Below are positions 51,010 to 60,491 of a stretch of DNA of 64,000 nt, one piece after another. The notes beneath the pieces were generated by a model that was not told the origin of the DNA, made no database searches, and was given only the letters and a program-made list of their open reading frames with translations. The DNA lies in assembly GCF_017940815.1 (NCBI RefSeq), contig NZ_JAGAXX010000009.1, positions 1 to 64,000 on the forward strand, given 5' to 3'. Origin of the DNA: Methanobrevibacter sp. (GTDB taxonomy: Archaea; Methanobacteriota; Methanobacteria; Methanobacteriales; Methanobacteriaceae). The translations under genes were made by a program, and so were the position numbers. Numbering within the stretch: position 1 is the stretch's first letter; each line of letters opens with the position of its first letter.

Positions 51010-51354
51010 CCTATCTTTAAATTCCTGATTTTTACTGCAACCACTTATTGCTTTTTTTAATATTTCTTTTTCAGATTCAATGTCACCCTGTTTTTGATAG
51101 ATATTGGCCAATGATTCATAAGCTTTTGAAGAATCTGGCAAAGCAAAAATAACCTGTTTGTATAACTCAATCGCTTCAGTCAAATTCCCCTTATCTTCTG
51201 CATATTTAGCCTCACTCATGATATTGGAAATGTTTTTTAATTGACTATCATCTTTTTTAGGTTTGATTTTTCCCTCAACGTTTCTCAATTTATCAAATAT
51301 ATCGTTTGCTTCATCTATATCAAAATTTTGACCAGTTTTCCTATTATCACTCAT
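50992..51354 (-). CDS. Short TPR protein, 120 aa
   Basis: After a polar N-terminus, residues ~50-118 hold two TPR units: AKYAEDKGNLTEAIELYKQVIFALPDSSKAYESLANIYQKQGDIESEKEILKKAISG. No catalytic motif. AAGGTGATATT precedes the ATG. It is the gene immediately downstream of the TauE-like transporter (stop-to-start 9 nt), probably in one operon; the C-terminal codons overlap the terminator hairpin of the opposite strand. Confidence 0.8.
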   Translation of the reverse strand: MSDNRKTGQNFDIDEANDIFDKLRNVEGKIKPKKDDSQLKNISNIMSEAKYAEDKGNLTEAIELYKQVIFALPDSSKAYESLANIYQKQGDIESEKEILKKAISGCSKNQEFKDRLKKIK

Positions 51355-51363
51355 AATATCACC

Positions 51364-52173
51364 TTAAGGCAGGACTCCTAACATTTTTAATGACACATAT
51401 AACACCAATACTGAAAAAATTATCTTTAACTTTTTTTGAGGCACTTTGTGTGCAAATTTGGCTCCAATTGATGCTAAAGGCACTGAAAAACATGCAATCA
51501 GTGCAAGATTGATTAAACTTACATATCCAATTGAGTATGGAAATGTGCTTACGCCCCAACCGGAGACAATATAAGACAAAAATCCTCCAATAGCAGTCAG
51601 ACTAATGAAAATTGAAGATGTGCCTATTGCCTCAATCATTGAAAAGCCAAGAAGTGCAGTCAATATAGCGATCAAAAAGACTCCTCCACCAACCCCCAAC
51701 AATCCTGATGAAAAACCAACCAGCAATCCAATTATTGCACTTGTTAAAAGATTGAATGGAATCTTAGCATCTTCCCTCTCTTTATTTATGTTTACAACAT
51801 TATTTACAGTTATAAACAGCAACAAACATCCAAAGATTATTTCCAATACTCTTGAAGGCAACCCTGATGCTACAAATCCTCCAATTGCACCACCGATTAT
51901 TCCAAAAATCCCCAAACGAATTCCTGGTTTTATAATGTCATCCATTTTTCTGGTGTGCCTATAAGCTCCACTGAGAGATGTTGGAATAATAATAGCCAAA
52001 CTTGTACCTAATGAGATTAGCATTGCAAGGTCAGGCTCAACGCCAATATACTTCAATAAGAAGTATTGGAGAGGAACTATTAGAAATCCTCCACCTACAC
52101 CCAAAAGCCCTGATGCAAATCCTGCACAGATACCTATCAAGATTAACCCTATGTAGTATTCAATTGGAAACAT
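51364..52173 (-). CDS. TauE/SafE (TSUP) family anion permease
   Basis: 269 aa with eight membrane helices in two inverted halves, each with the family signature: GFASGLLGVGGGFLIVPLQY (residues ~18-37) and GFSSGLLGVGGGVFLIAIL (residues ~150-168). TSUP proteins export or import sulfonates, sulfite or thiosulfate, or organic anions; the substrate is not evident from context. AAGTGATGTT precedes the ATG. Confidence 0.9.
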   Translation of the reverse strand: MFPIEYYIGLILIGICAGFASGLLGVGGGFLIVPLQYFLLKYIGVEPDLAMLISLGTSLAIIIPTSLSGAYRHTRKMDDIIKPGIRLGIFGIIGGAIGGFVASGLPSRVLEIIFGCLLLFITVNNVVNINKEREDAKIPFNLLTSAIIGLLVGFSSGLLGVGGGVFLIAILTALLGFSMIEAIGTSSIFISLTAIGGFLSYIVSGWGVSTFPYSIGYVSLINLALIACFSVPLASIGAKFAHKVPQKKLKIIFSVLVLYVSLKMLGVLP

Positions 52174-52214
52174 AACATCACTTATTTAAAGTATTAACAA
52201 TTAAAGTATTGTTG

Positions 52215-53276
52215 ATGAGGATTAATAAAACTATACTAATTGGAATGATATTTATCTTATTTGCAGGTTTGATTTTCCTAACCGATGCATTTACCCCAAT
52301 CATAAGGCCAATTACATACCTGTTTTTAATGGGGTCATCCAAAGGCAAAGACATAATATTCTTTGGCCTTTTAGGTTTATTCCTAATATTGTCCCAATTA
52401 ATCAAAAAAGATGTTGACATGAGTAAATATTTGAAGGTTTCAATTGTTTTAGGTACAGTTTTATTAATTTCAGGCATATTTTTAGAGGTATTGTTCAGGA
52501 TGCAAATGGGCATTGGACTCAACACTGTTTTTTGCTCTATGACTAACGGCATGAGTTCCACAAGCATTTTACATACTCATCTGTTAAAGTCCATTTTAGG
52601 AGCAGTCCTATCCAAAATAATGGGACCATTTGTTCAAAGTGGAATCAACACTGGCGTTGGCCTATATGCATATCTTCCAAGTTTTGCATTTTTAGTGATT
52701 TTACTGATTCCAATACTTTTTGCAACAATTGTTCTCGCATCACAAAATCGCCCTTGGTTTACAAATTTCCTGATAGCATTCTTTTCAAGCTGCTTAATCA
52801 TAGGGATAATAGATGGAGGAATGTTTGCAACACCTTCATACGTTGGAATATTCGGACTTTATTTAGTTTACAGAAATGGTTATTACCTAAATTACATTCT
52901 AGGCATATTGTTAAATGATAAAAAATTGCTTGAATGCAATGAGTTAAACCCTCCCATTTACCGCAAACAAGATTTAGGACACATAAGATACATATTCAAC
53001 AGGCTCGGAATTTATATGCTAGTGGGTTTAGTCATACTGCTAAGGTTCACAATAGCATTTGCAGGTGCCGAACCTGATTATTACACTGTTGAAATAGTAG
53101 ACATCTCTGATGACGTTGATTTTGGAGACATTCCAATTACTCATATCAACAACACAACTTACCATGTAGATTCAAGCTACAATGAGATGCAGCTGATTAA
53201 TGACTTGAAAATTCCGTTAAACAACTCATGTGAGTATTATACGGTTTCATGGAACATCTATTCTTATTTAGAGTGA
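52215..53276 (+). CDS. Polytopic membrane protein of unknown function, 353 aa
   Basis: About eight membrane helices, one large cytoplasmic loop (LLNDKKLLECNELNPPIYRKQDLGHIRYIFNR) and a C-terminal extracellular ~70-residue domain after the last helix (AEPDYYTVEIVDISDDVDFGDIPITHINNTTYHVDSS), with N-x-T/S sequons. I do not recognise the family. The ATG at 52215 is the most sensible start; two TTG codons directly precede it in frame. It lies divergent from the TSUP gene by about 40 bp and 4 nt ahead of the EamA transporter, with which it is likely co-expressed. Confidence 0.65.
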   Translation: MRINKTILIGMIFILFAGLIFLTDAFTPIIRPITYLFLMGSSKGKDIIFFGLLGLFLILSQLIKKDVDMSKYLKVSIVLGTVLLISGIFLEVLFRMQMGIGLNTVFCSMTNGMSSTSILHTHLLKSILGAVLSKIMGPFVQSGINTGVGLYAYLPSFAFLVILLIPILFATIVLASQNRPWFTNFLIAFFSSCLIIGIIDGGMFATPSYVGIFGLYLVYRNGYYLNYILGILLNDKKLLECNELNPPIYRKQDLGHIRYIFNRLGIYMLVGLVILLRFTIAFAGAEPDYYTVEIVDISDDVDFGDIPITHINNTTYHVDSSYNEMQLINDLKIPLNNSCEYYTVSWNIYSYLE

Positions 53277-53280
53277 TTAT

Positions 53281-54171
53281 ATGAAAAAAATCTATTTGAT
53301 TTTGCCAATCCTAGCCGGATTCATGTTCGGATCAAGCGGAATTTTTGTTCGTACATTAACCCAAAACGGAATCGATCCAACCACATTGCTGTTCTTGAGG
53401 TTTTCAATAGCGATAATTCCATTGATGATTGCAATTCTTTTAACTGATAAGAAACTGCTGAAAATAAATCTAAAGGACATTCCATTAATTCTGATTTGTG
53501 CGATGTGCATCGTGGGGCTTAACTTATGTTACAATGAGTCAATGAACACTGTTCCACTATCCCTTGCGGCAGTATTGCTGTCCATAGCTCCAAGTTATGT
53601 GTTAATTCTCGCATACATTCTATTCAGAGAAAAGATAACCTCAAAAAAGATAATCTGCATGTTGCTTGCAATATTTGGATGCATCTTGATGACTGGCATT
53701 TTAGAAAACGACCTGTCCAACATACCATTGTTAGGAATCCTCTGCGGAATAGGTGCAGGGCTGTTTTGGGCGGTTTACCTCATGGCATCCAAAAAATCCA
53801 TCGAAAATGGAAATCACACTTACACAATACTAATCTATTCAATAATTTTCATCTCAATCGCACTGTTGCCGTTTACCGATTTCGGACAAATCAACAATTT
53901 TGTCAACATCAACCCAACATTAACAGTGTTGTTTTTGATTGTGCACTCCACATTTTCATTTGCACTACCATATATCTTTTCAACTTTGAGTTTAAACTAT
54001 ATAGACTCAGGAACTTCATCAATATTCATGTCTGGCGCAGAGCCATTGGCAGCATTGATTTTCGGATTTTTGATATACTCCGAGGTTCCGACAATTTTTA
54101 TGTTTTGTGGATTCATCCTAACAATAATTGCAATGATGAGGTTGAGCAGAACTGATAAAGTAAAAAATTAA
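53281..54171 (+). CDS. EamA/DMT family transporter
   Basis: 296 aa, ten membrane helices in two EamA repeats: PILAGFMFGSSGIFVRTLTQNGIDPTTLLFLRFSIA and LGILCGIGAGLFWAVYLMASKKSIENGNHTYTILIYS, the latter ending in the SLNYIDSGTSSIFMSGAEPLAALIFGFLIYSE segment typical of the family. Likely a metabolite exporter; the substrate cannot be read. GTGATTAT precedes the ATG. Confidence 0.9.
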   Translation: MKKIYLILPILAGFMFGSSGIFVRTLTQNGIDPTTLLFLRFSIAIIPLMIAILLTDKKLLKINLKDIPLILICAMCIVGLNLCYNESMNTVPLSLAAVLLSIAPSYVLILAYILFREKITSKKIICMLLAIFGCILMTGILENDLSNIPLLGILCGIGAGLFWAVYLMASKKSIENGNHTYTILIYSIIFISIALLPFTDFGQINNFVNINPTLTVLFLIVHSTFSFALPYIFSTLSLNYIDSGTSSIFMSGAEPLAALIFGFLIYSEVPTIFMFCGFILTIIAMMRLSRTDKVKN

Positions 54172-54622
54172 TTACATCTAAGAGAGGTGTATTTCAACTG
54201 TAAATGCTTTAAATTAAAAAATAAGAGAAAATAAATCTAATTTTAAAAATTAAAGTAATTTTAAGCCCAAAATTAAAAAGCAATATAAATAATCATGATA
54301 TAATAAAATTGTGTTAAAAATATGGACTTACTCGGAAAAGATTTTCATACAGTAAATGGCCAAAATCTAGCCAAATTTAATATAAACATGAAAAAACTAT
54401 TACTGATGGAATAAAAAATCATAAAAATGAAATTTGAGCAAATGAAAAAATTTAAGATTAGACCACGATGAAATAATAATTTTAAAAAAAATTGAATTTA
54501 ACGTGAATTTTTTCATCTCCAGTAATAAAATAAAATTCAAGAAAATTATTTAAATCTAATCAATTTACACAAAAGTGCATAATTTACAAAAATTTATTTA
54601 TTTTAAAAACAAACCTTTACAT
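54172..54622. other. Intergenic region, 450 bp
   Basis: Highly A/T-rich. A 30-codon frame at 54322-54414 (starts MDLLGKDFHTV) has a plausible TATA-like ATAATAAAATT but no ribosome binding site, so I do not call it. A TTTATTTATTTT stretch near 54593-54604 could be the TATA box of the glycosyltransferase gene, giving a leaderless start at 54623. Confidence 0.45.
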
Positions 54623-56518
54623 ATGATTCTAAGCATTATTATACCCACCTACAATGAAGAAGAATACCTCCCAAAATTACTTGACAGTATTAAAAGCCAA
54701 AGCTTTGACGACTATGAAATAATTGTGGCCGATGCCAACTCAACAGATAAAACCAGAGAGATTGCTGAAAGCTATGGGTGCATTGTAGTTGATGGAGGGC
54801 TTCCAGGAGTGGGTAGGAATAATGGTGCTCGTGTTGCAAAAGGAGAATACTTATTATTCCTAGATTCCGATTTAGTGCTAACTGATGATTATTTGAGAAA
54901 TGTCATATATGAATTTAGAATGGAACATCTGGGAATTGCAATAACTCAAATGTTGCCATTATCAGATAAAACTACAGACAAGTTATTCCATGACTTTGCA
55001 AATTATTTCATGATAGGAGTGGAAAAAATCAAGCCTCACGGTGCAGGATGCTACGGTATGATTGCCAAAAGATCACTGCATGAAGAATTAGGCGGTTTTG
55101 ATGAATCCCTAACTTTCGGTGAAGATACAGATTATATTGAAAGATTAGCTCAAAAAGAACGCTTCAGAGTCATAAGAAACGCAAAGATTGGCGTTTCAAC
55201 CAGAAGACTGGAAGAAGAGGGTCTTGTCACTTTAATCAGACAATACGGAAAAAGTACTGTGAATGACTTTTTAGGAAAAAGGACCAGTGCTGAAGATTTG
55301 AATTACACTTTTGACCATGGAGCAAACAAGATGACTCCTTCAAGATTGGATTCACTTATCAAAAGGGCTGAAAGCATCAATAAGATTAAGGAACAATACG
55401 ATAAATCCATGAAGATAGTTAAAAGATCTCAAAACCAGCTCAAAAGCCCACAAATTAGAAGCAAAAAAGTTGTTTTTTACTGTGTATGTGGCGAAGGAAT
55501 GGGACATTCAATCCGTACAGGAGTAATCGTCAACAAACTTCAGGAAATTTATGACGTGTACATTTTCACACATGGAAATGCATTTGACTACTTGAGTTCC
55601 AAATTTGACAATGTCTATGAAATCGGCGGATTCAATACTGTATATATCAACAACAAGGTTGACAACGTGAGAACTCTTGTCAGCGCATTGAAGAGAAACC
55701 CTCATAATCTAAAATCAAATTATGACGAATTATACAAGAAAGCTAGAGAGTTATCCCCTGACGTCATTGTAACTGATTTTGAAATGTACTCAACATATGT
55801 GTCCAAACTATTGAACATTCCTCTCATAAGCTTAGACAATATGCATATAATCACACAAGCTGAGATATCATACCCTCAAAATCAGAGACTTGAAATGCTT
55901 AAGGCAAAGGCAGTAATCAAAACATATGTCGTCAAGCCAAAAGTTCACATTATCACCAGTTTCTTTTATCCAAAAATTAGATCAAACAAAAATGCAGTCA
56001 TATATCCTCCAATCATCCGTGAGGATATCTTGAATTTACAACCAACAACCAAAGACCACATTGTCGTTTACCAAACCAGTAAAGAAAGTGTAAAACTTAT
56101 AAAACGCCTAAAAGAATTAAAAAATGAAAAATTTATCGTTTATGGTTTTAACAAAGATGAAATTGACGGTAACTTAACATATAAACAATTCAACGAGGAC
56201 GAGTTCTATGATGACCTGGCCAGTGCCAAGGCGGTTATCTGTAACGGAGGATTCACATTCATTACAGAAGCCATAACCCTTAAAAAGCCTATATATTCCG
56301 TTCCAGCCAGAGGAAACTTTGAACAATTGCTTAACGGATATTATGTCCAAAAACTCGGATTTGGAGAATATCATGATAAAATGAGTGTCAACAGACTTGA
56401 AAAATTCTTGAATAGGCTCCCGAAATATCAAGAGAAATTATCCAAAGTTAAAAAGACAAGTAATGATGGAATAATAAAAGAATTGATTTATAGAATTGAT
56501 AAATATTCTAAAAATTAA
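54623..56518 (+). CDS. Two-domain glycosyltransferase (GT2 fused to GT28/MurG-like)
   Basis: About 631 aa. N-terminal GT-A domain: LSIIIPTYNEEEYLPKLLDSI, ADANSTDKT, GVGRNNGARVAKGEYLLFLDSDLVLT (DxD-like DSD), and GFDESLTFGEDTDYIERL. After a basic helical linker (~250-300), a GT-B-like domain: VFYCVCGEGMGHSIRTGVIVNKL, DVIVTDFEMYSTYVS, and the C-terminal acceptor signature ICNGGFTFITEAITLKKPIYSVPARGNFEQLLNGYYV, as in MurG/MJ1255-type enzymes. Both domains look complete, so one chain probably performs two transfers in envelope or glycolipid synthesis. The ATG at 54623 (MILSIIIP) is chosen over the GTG at 54575. Confidence 0.85.
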   Translation: MILSIIIPTYNEEEYLPKLLDSIKSQSFDDYEIIVADANSTDKTREIAESYGCIVVDGGLPGVGRNNGARVAKGEYLLFLDSDLVLTDDYLRNVIYEFRMEHLGIAITQMLPLSDKTTDKLFHDFANYFMIGVEKIKPHGAGCYGMIAKRSLHEELGGFDESLTFGEDTDYIERLAQKERFRVIRNAKIGVSTRRLEEEGLVTLIRQYGKSTVNDFLGKRTSAEDLNYTFDHGANKMTPSRLDSLIKRAESINKIKEQYDKSMKIVKRSQNQLKSPQIRSKKVVFYCVCGEGMGHSIRTGVIVNKLQEIYDVYIFTHGNAFDYLSSKFDNVYEIGGFNTVYINNKVDNVRTLVSALKRNPHNLKSNYDELYKKARELSPDVIVTDFEMYSTYVSKLLNIPLISLDNMHIITQAEISYPQNQRLEMLKAKAVIKTYVVKPKVHIITSFFYPKIRSNKNAVIYPPIIREDILNLQPTTKDHIVVYQTSKESVKLIKRLKELKNEKFIVYGFNKDEIDGNLTYKQFNEDEFYDDLASAKAVICNGGFTFITEAITLKKPIYSVPARGNFEQLLNGYYVQKLGFGEYHDKMSVNRLEKFLNRLPKYQEKLSKVKKTSNDGIIKELIYRIDKYSKN

Positions 56519-56558
56519 TTTTTACTTATTTTAAAAAAAGATAAAAAATAAAGCATAA

Positions 56559-57551
56559 CTATAAAGTTACGCCCATTTCTAATTGTTCAGTTAATTCTTT
56601 GTACCTGTTACGTATTGTAACTTCAGTTACACCAGCAATGTCTGCAACATCCCTTTGTGTTTTTCTCTCACCGAGTAAAACGGATGCAATGTATAATGCA
56701 GCTGCTGCCACACCAGTAGGTCCTCTTCCAGAAGTCAATCCTTTCTCCATTGCTTTTTCAATGATTTCAATAGCCTTGGATTGTGCTTCTCCAGATAAAC
56801 CAAGTTCTGATGCGAATCTTGGCACATAGTCAACTGGGGAAGTTGGCGGCAATTTTATATTTAACTCACGAGTGAGGAACCTGTAAGTTCTTCCAACTTC
56901 TTTTTTGGTTACACGAGAAACTTCAGCAATTTCATCCAAAGTACGAGGCACGTTACAACGTCTGCATGCGGCATATAATGATGCGGCAACTACTCCTTCG
57001 ATACTTCTTCCTCTAATTAATTTATTATCTACAGCACTTCTGTAAACAACACTTGCAGCTTCCCTTACGCTTCTTGGAAGACCTAACCTTGAAGAGTCAC
57101 GGTCAAGTTCACTTAGTGCAAATGCAAGGTTTCTTTCAGTAGCACCTGAAATTCTGATTTTTCTTTGCCATTTTCTTAGTCTGTACCATTGAGCTCTATT
57201 CCTTGCTGGAATGTCACGACCATAGATGTCTTTATTTCTCCAGTCAATCATGGTACTTAGACCTTTATCGTGAATAGTATAAGTAATTGGAGCTCCAACC
57301 CTTGTACGTTTATCTCTTTGTTCGTGGTCAAATGCTCTCCATTCAGGACCCATATCCACTAGATTTTCATCAATAACTAATCCACAGCGAGCACATACTA
57401 CTTCTGCTCTTTCATAGTCTCCAATTAATTCTTCAGAACCACATTCAGGACATACTGTTTGTTTTGAATCATCGTAAACGTCATTAGATCTTTTACTTTC
57501 GATTTCTGCTTTACGTCCTCTTCTAGGAACTTCTTCTATTTTTTCTGTCGT
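56559..57551 (-). CDS. tfb: Transcription initiation factor IIB (TFB), non-canonical start
   Basis: The general transcription factor bridging TBP-DNA and RNA polymerase. The coding frame begins with a zinc ribbon ([11 protein letters not shown]...CARCGLVI), then B-reader/linker [34 protein letters not shown] and two cyclin folds (residues ~115-205 and ~210-300) with [16 protein letters not shown] and the [29 protein letters not shown]. No ATG, GTG or TTG exists in frame between the ribbon and the upstream stop (57570-57572). The best initiator is ACG at 57549-57551, 8 nt after a perfect GGAGG (57560-57564). It overlaps the end of gar1 by 16 nt. An ATA at 57537-57539 overlapping the gar1 stop is a second option. 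Confidence 0.88.
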   Translation of the reverse strand, partial: TTEKIEEVPRRGRKAEIESKRSNDVYDDSKQTVCPECGSEELIGDYERAEVVCARCGLVIDENLVDMGPEWRAFDHEQRDKRTRVGAPITYTIHDKGLSTMIDWRNKDIYGRDIPARNRAQWYRLRKWQRKIRISGATERNLAFALSELDRDSSRLGLPRSVREAASVVYRSAVDNKLIRGRSIEGVVAASLYAACRRCNVPRTLDEIAEVSRVTKKEVGRTYRFLTRELNIKLPPTSPVDYVPRFASELGLSGEAQSKAIEIIEKAMEKGLTSGRGPTGVAAAALYIASVLLGERKTQRDVADIAGVTEVTIRNRYKELTEQLEMGVTL

Positions 57552-57823
57552 GGTTTCATCCTCCTTTTTCTATGTTTCTTGGATTTTGGTTTTGATACAA
57601 ATAGTTTTTCGCCACTATTTTTATTTAATTCATCTCTATCGGCTGATTTGAAAAGACGAATTGAGATGTATGGTTGTTTGGTAGGTCCAAAAACATAGCT
57701 AACCTTACCTATCTTGTTCTTCTTACTATCAAAAACAATCCCACCTGGTGAAGGTGTTTTGGTAGATCTAGCTATTAATTTTCCAGAGTTTGCAACATGC
57801 AAACTATTTCCTAAAAATTTCAT
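57536..57823 (-). CDS. gar1: H/ACA RNP protein Gar1
   Basis: 95 aa subunit of the archaeal pseudouridylation complex (with Cbf5, Nop10, L7Ae). Small beta barrel: [54 protein letters not shown], then a basic tail ([19 protein letters not shown]) for RNA contact. gar1 next to tfb is a conserved archaeal pair. Its terminal codons contain the Shine-Dalgarno and the probable start of tfb. Confidence 0.92.
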   Translation of the reverse strand: MKFLGNSLHVANSGKLIARSTKTPSPGGIVFDSKKNKIGKVSYVFGPTKQPYISIRLFKSADRDELNKNSGEKLFVSKPKSKKHRKRRMKPRQKK

Positions 57824-57934
57824 ATAATCAAACTTAAAATCAAATCTGTATCACTTAAATAATTAGAAATAAGTTATATATAAATGTATCGCATAGATTT
57901 ATATATAAATATTGATTTCTATTTAAATGTTTTT

Positions 57935-58678
57935 CTATTTTTTTGTGAAGCCAACTATCTCTGCAAGAGTCTTGCCATTTGAGATATCTTTGATGATATG
58001 TGATTCCTTGATTTTCACACCTAAACTTGCAATCATGGTTTTTGTGAATAGTTCTTTAGGAATCACAACAATACCACTTTCATCTCCAAAGAAGAAATCT
58101 CCAGGATTTACTGTAGTGCCTTCAACATCGATAGGTTCATTTAATGTGCCTAACCCTAAGGCTGAACCTGCATTAGGACAGAAATTACTTGCAAAAATTG
58201 GGTAGTCCATGTATAAAAGCGCATCCAAGTCACGGGCAGATCCGTAAATCACGGTTGCCTTGATGCCGTTATCCCTTGCACAAGTGGAAGCGAGCTCACC
58301 CCATATTGCCTTATCGTCATCATCTACTTTAAAAAATAAAATGTCTCCTTCACCAGCAGCATCTATGGCTAAAGCTGAAGTTCCCCAATCGTCACTAACG
58401 GTTTCGGCAGTGAATATGGTTCCCCAAACCTTCTGATTGTTGATTGGCTTGATTGATTGAATAACACCTGATCTTCTTGAAATGCCATTGTATGCATCTG
58501 AAATTTGACATGCAGTAATGTTATCAAGTAAAGACTGCAAATTAATATATTGACTGTAATTCTTTCCATTGAACTTCAAGTCCTCAATAGTAACATCATC
58601 TAATTTAATATCATTAACATCAACACGTTTGTTTAAATTTTTATTTTTATTTAAAACATCACTCGGACTAATTGACAT
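57935..58678 (-). CDS. RraA-like family protein (aldolase/dimethylmenaquinone-methyltransferase-like fold)
   Basis: 247 aa. An N-terminal ~45-residue extension precedes the RraA-like core: LLDNITACQISDAYNG, GTIFTAETVSDDWGTSALAIDAAGEGDILFFKVD, ELASTCARDNGIKATVIYGSARDLDALLYMDYPIFA (the G-x(20)-R-D motif) and PGDFFFGDESGIVVIPKEL. In the superfamily these residues bind a divalent metal and pyruvate, giving 4-hydroxy-4-methyl-2-oxoglutarate or oxaloacetate activities; RNase E regulation does not apply to archaea. AAGTGATAAGTT precedes the ATG. Single gene. Confidence 0.85.
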   Translation of the reverse strand: MSISPSDVLNKNKNLNKRVDVNDIKLDDVTIEDLKFNGKNYSQYINLQSLLDNITACQISDAYNGISRRSGVIQSIKPINNQKVWGTIFTAETVSDDWGTSALAIDAAGEGDILFFKVDDDDKAIWGELASTCARDNGIKATVIYGSARDLDALLYMDYPIFASNFCPNAGSALGLGTLNEPIDVEGTTVNPGDFFFGDESGIVVIPKELFTKTMIASLGVKIKESHIIKDISNGKTLAEIVGFTKK

Positions 58679-58980
58679 AACTTATCACTTCAATACTTAA
58701 TATATCCGACACTATTAAAATACATTTCACACACTTTATATATTAGTTTAACCAAAATATTATTTGTAGTATTGAAGAAATACTTGAAATTATTATATAC
58801 TTATTGAGTTTATTTACATTATTCATTATTATAATTATTATTAATTAAACAAATCGAGGAGAAAAATTATTATTAGGACAAAATAAAGAAATATTATAAA
58901 TTAAATTATCAAAAAAAAAATTAGTATAACTTAGTAATCCTTATAGTAAAACTCTCCAAATGTATTAACTCTTTTTAGTG

Positions 58981-58988
58981 TATAAAAG
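58981..58988 (+). promoter_or_regulatory. TATA box of dnaG
   Basis: TATAAAAG at 58981-58988 predicts a transcript start near 59007-59010, which coincides with the first base of the leader inverted repeat. The rest of 58680-58980 is A/T-rich with no gene recognised. Confidence 0.5.
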
Positions 58989-59009
58989 GTCGAAAGATCA
59001 AATTATCGT

Positions 59010-59072
59010 ATAATTTATGCAAGTTACTCGCCTAAAAATAATTTATATTTTTAGTTTTATTACATAAATTAT
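59010..59072 (+). promoter_or_regulatory. Structured 5' leader of dnaG (nested stem-loops)
   Basis: ATAATTTATG (59010-59019) pairs perfectly with CATAAATTAT (59063-59072). Inside is a 9-bp hairpin CTAAAAATA/TATTTTTAG (59032-59040 and 59046-59054, loop ATTTA). The leader ends with AGGAGG (59090-59095) before the ATG at 59105. A coupled regulatory stem-loop in the mRNA of an RNA-exosome subunit suggests autoregulation of message stability or translation; this is inference. Confidence 0.45.
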
Positions 59073-59104
59073 CCCGATTGAATTAAGCTTAGGAGGCTTA
59101 AAAT

Positions 59105-60355
59105 ATGGGAAAAGGTGAAGAATTAACAACAACAAAATATTTAATCCATGCCCAAATTACAGCTAATGGTATTGTTGAAAAACCAGATGTTGTTGGTGCT
59201 GTATTCGGGCAAACTGAAGGTTTACTTAGTAACGATTTAGATTTAAGAGAACTCCAAAGAACTGGAAGAATCGGAAGAATCCAAGTTAACATTCACTCAA
59301 ACAGTGGAAGAGCAAAAGGAGAAATCGTGATTCCATCCAGTTTAGACAGAGTTGAAACCGCCATACTCGCTGCATCACTCGAAACCATCAATAGAGTTGG
59401 TCCTTGTGAAGCAGAAATTCAAACTTTAAAAGTTGAAGATGTAAGGGCTGTCAAAAGGGAACAAGTTGTTAACCGTGCAAAAGAAATCTACAAAAACATG
59501 GTTGAAAGCGTTGGCCCTACCAGCATGAAAATGATTGAAGAAGTAAGAGAAGCAATGAGAGTTCATGAAATCTCTGAATACGGTGACGATCGCCTTCCTG
59601 CTGGCCCAAGTATCCACACATCCGATGCAATTATTGTTGTCGAAGGACGTAGTGACGTTTTAAACTTACTTAAATACGGAATCAAAAATACCGTAGCAGT
59701 TGAAGGAGTAAGCGTACCTCGTTCCATTGGTGAATTAAGTAAAAAAAGAACAACAACTGCATTTGTTGATGGTGACAGAGGCGGAGAATTGATCTTAAAA
59801 GAATTATTACAAATAGGTGATGTGGACTACATTACCCGTGCTCCAAAAGGAAAAGAAGTGGAAGACTTGGAAAAAGACGAAGTATTAGTCGCTCTTAGAG
59901 ACAAAGTCCCTACTGCACAGTTCTTAGCTACATCCAACATTTTAAATGATTCCAATAACAACAATAACAAAAAAAGAGAAAACAATAGAAATAACAGAAG
60001 AAATCAAAAATACAACCGCCATGAAAAACAACAAAAAGTTGTAAAAGAGCCGGAACCTGAAATTGAAGATGATGAAGTAAGCTTAATGAAAGACATGCTT
60101 AAAGAATTTGAAGGAACCGGATGCGGAGCTATCTTAGATGAAGCATTGAATATGACCAAAGAAGTGGAAGTTGAAAATATTTATGAAGAAATCAAAAATA
60201 TTGAAGGCACCGCCGACACTGTAATATTCGATGGAGTCATCTCACAAAGATTATTGGACGTTGCTTCCGAAAAAGGAATCAACAAGTTAGTCGCTTTTAA
60301 ATCAATGAACATTGTTAAAAAGCCACATGACGTCAAAATCATTACTATTGACTAA
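59105..60355 (+). CDS. dnaG: DnaG primase-like protein (archaeal exosome subunit)
   Basis: 416 aa. N-terminal ~160 residues are the archaeal DnaG domain (TTTKYLIHAQITANGIVEKPDVVGAVFGQTEGLL, RTGRIGRIQVNI). The TOPRIM domain follows: IIVVEGRSDVLNLLKYGIKNTVAVEG and TTAFVDGDRGGEL with the catalytic Glu and DxD. A low-complexity Asn/Lys/Arg linker (residues ~282-315) separates a C-terminal domain. The archaeal protein binds the exosome via Csl4 and promotes poly(A) degradation; a primase role is unclear. AGGAGG precedes the ATG; see the leader structure at 59010-59072. Confidence 0.93.
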   Translation: MGKGEELTTTKYLIHAQITANGIVEKPDVVGAVFGQTEGLLSNDLDLRELQRTGRIGRIQVNIHSNSGRAKGEIVIPSSLDRVETAILAASLETINRVGPCEAEIQTLKVEDVRAVKREQVVNRAKEIYKNMVESVGPTSMKMIEEVREAMRVHEISEYGDDRLPAGPSIHTSDAIIVVEGRSDVLNLLKYGIKNTVAVEGVSVPRSIGELSKKRTTTAFVDGDRGGELILKELLQIGDVDYITRAPKGKEVEDLEKDEVLVALRDKVPTAQFLATSNILNDSNNNNNKKRENNRNNRRNQKYNRHEKQQKVVKEPEPEIEDDEVSLMKDMLKEFEGTGCGAILDEALNMTKEVEVENIYEEIKNIEGTADTVIFDGVISQRLLDVASEKGINKLVAFKSMNIVKKPHDVKIITID

Positions 60356-60356
60356 A

Positions 60357-60390
60357 TGAGAATATTATATTCTCAACTTTTTTTATTTTT
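60357..60390 (+). terminator. Hairpin terminator after dnaG
   Basis: TGAGAAT (60357-60363) pairs with ATTCTCA (60369-60375), 5-nt loop, followed by ACT7 and more T-rich sequence. Confidence 0.7.
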
Positions 60391-60491
60391 AAAACTGTTT
60401 AGTTTTTGTTAAATAAATAAGCAAAAGTCAATTAATAATAAATAACATAATTAATAAATATATTATGGGATTCGAAATTGGAGGAAATAAA

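Noticed and set aside
54322-54414. 30-codon frame MDLLGKDFHTV...
   Set aside because: No ribosome binding site, no hydrophobic or basic signature, and position in a very A/T-rich spacer.
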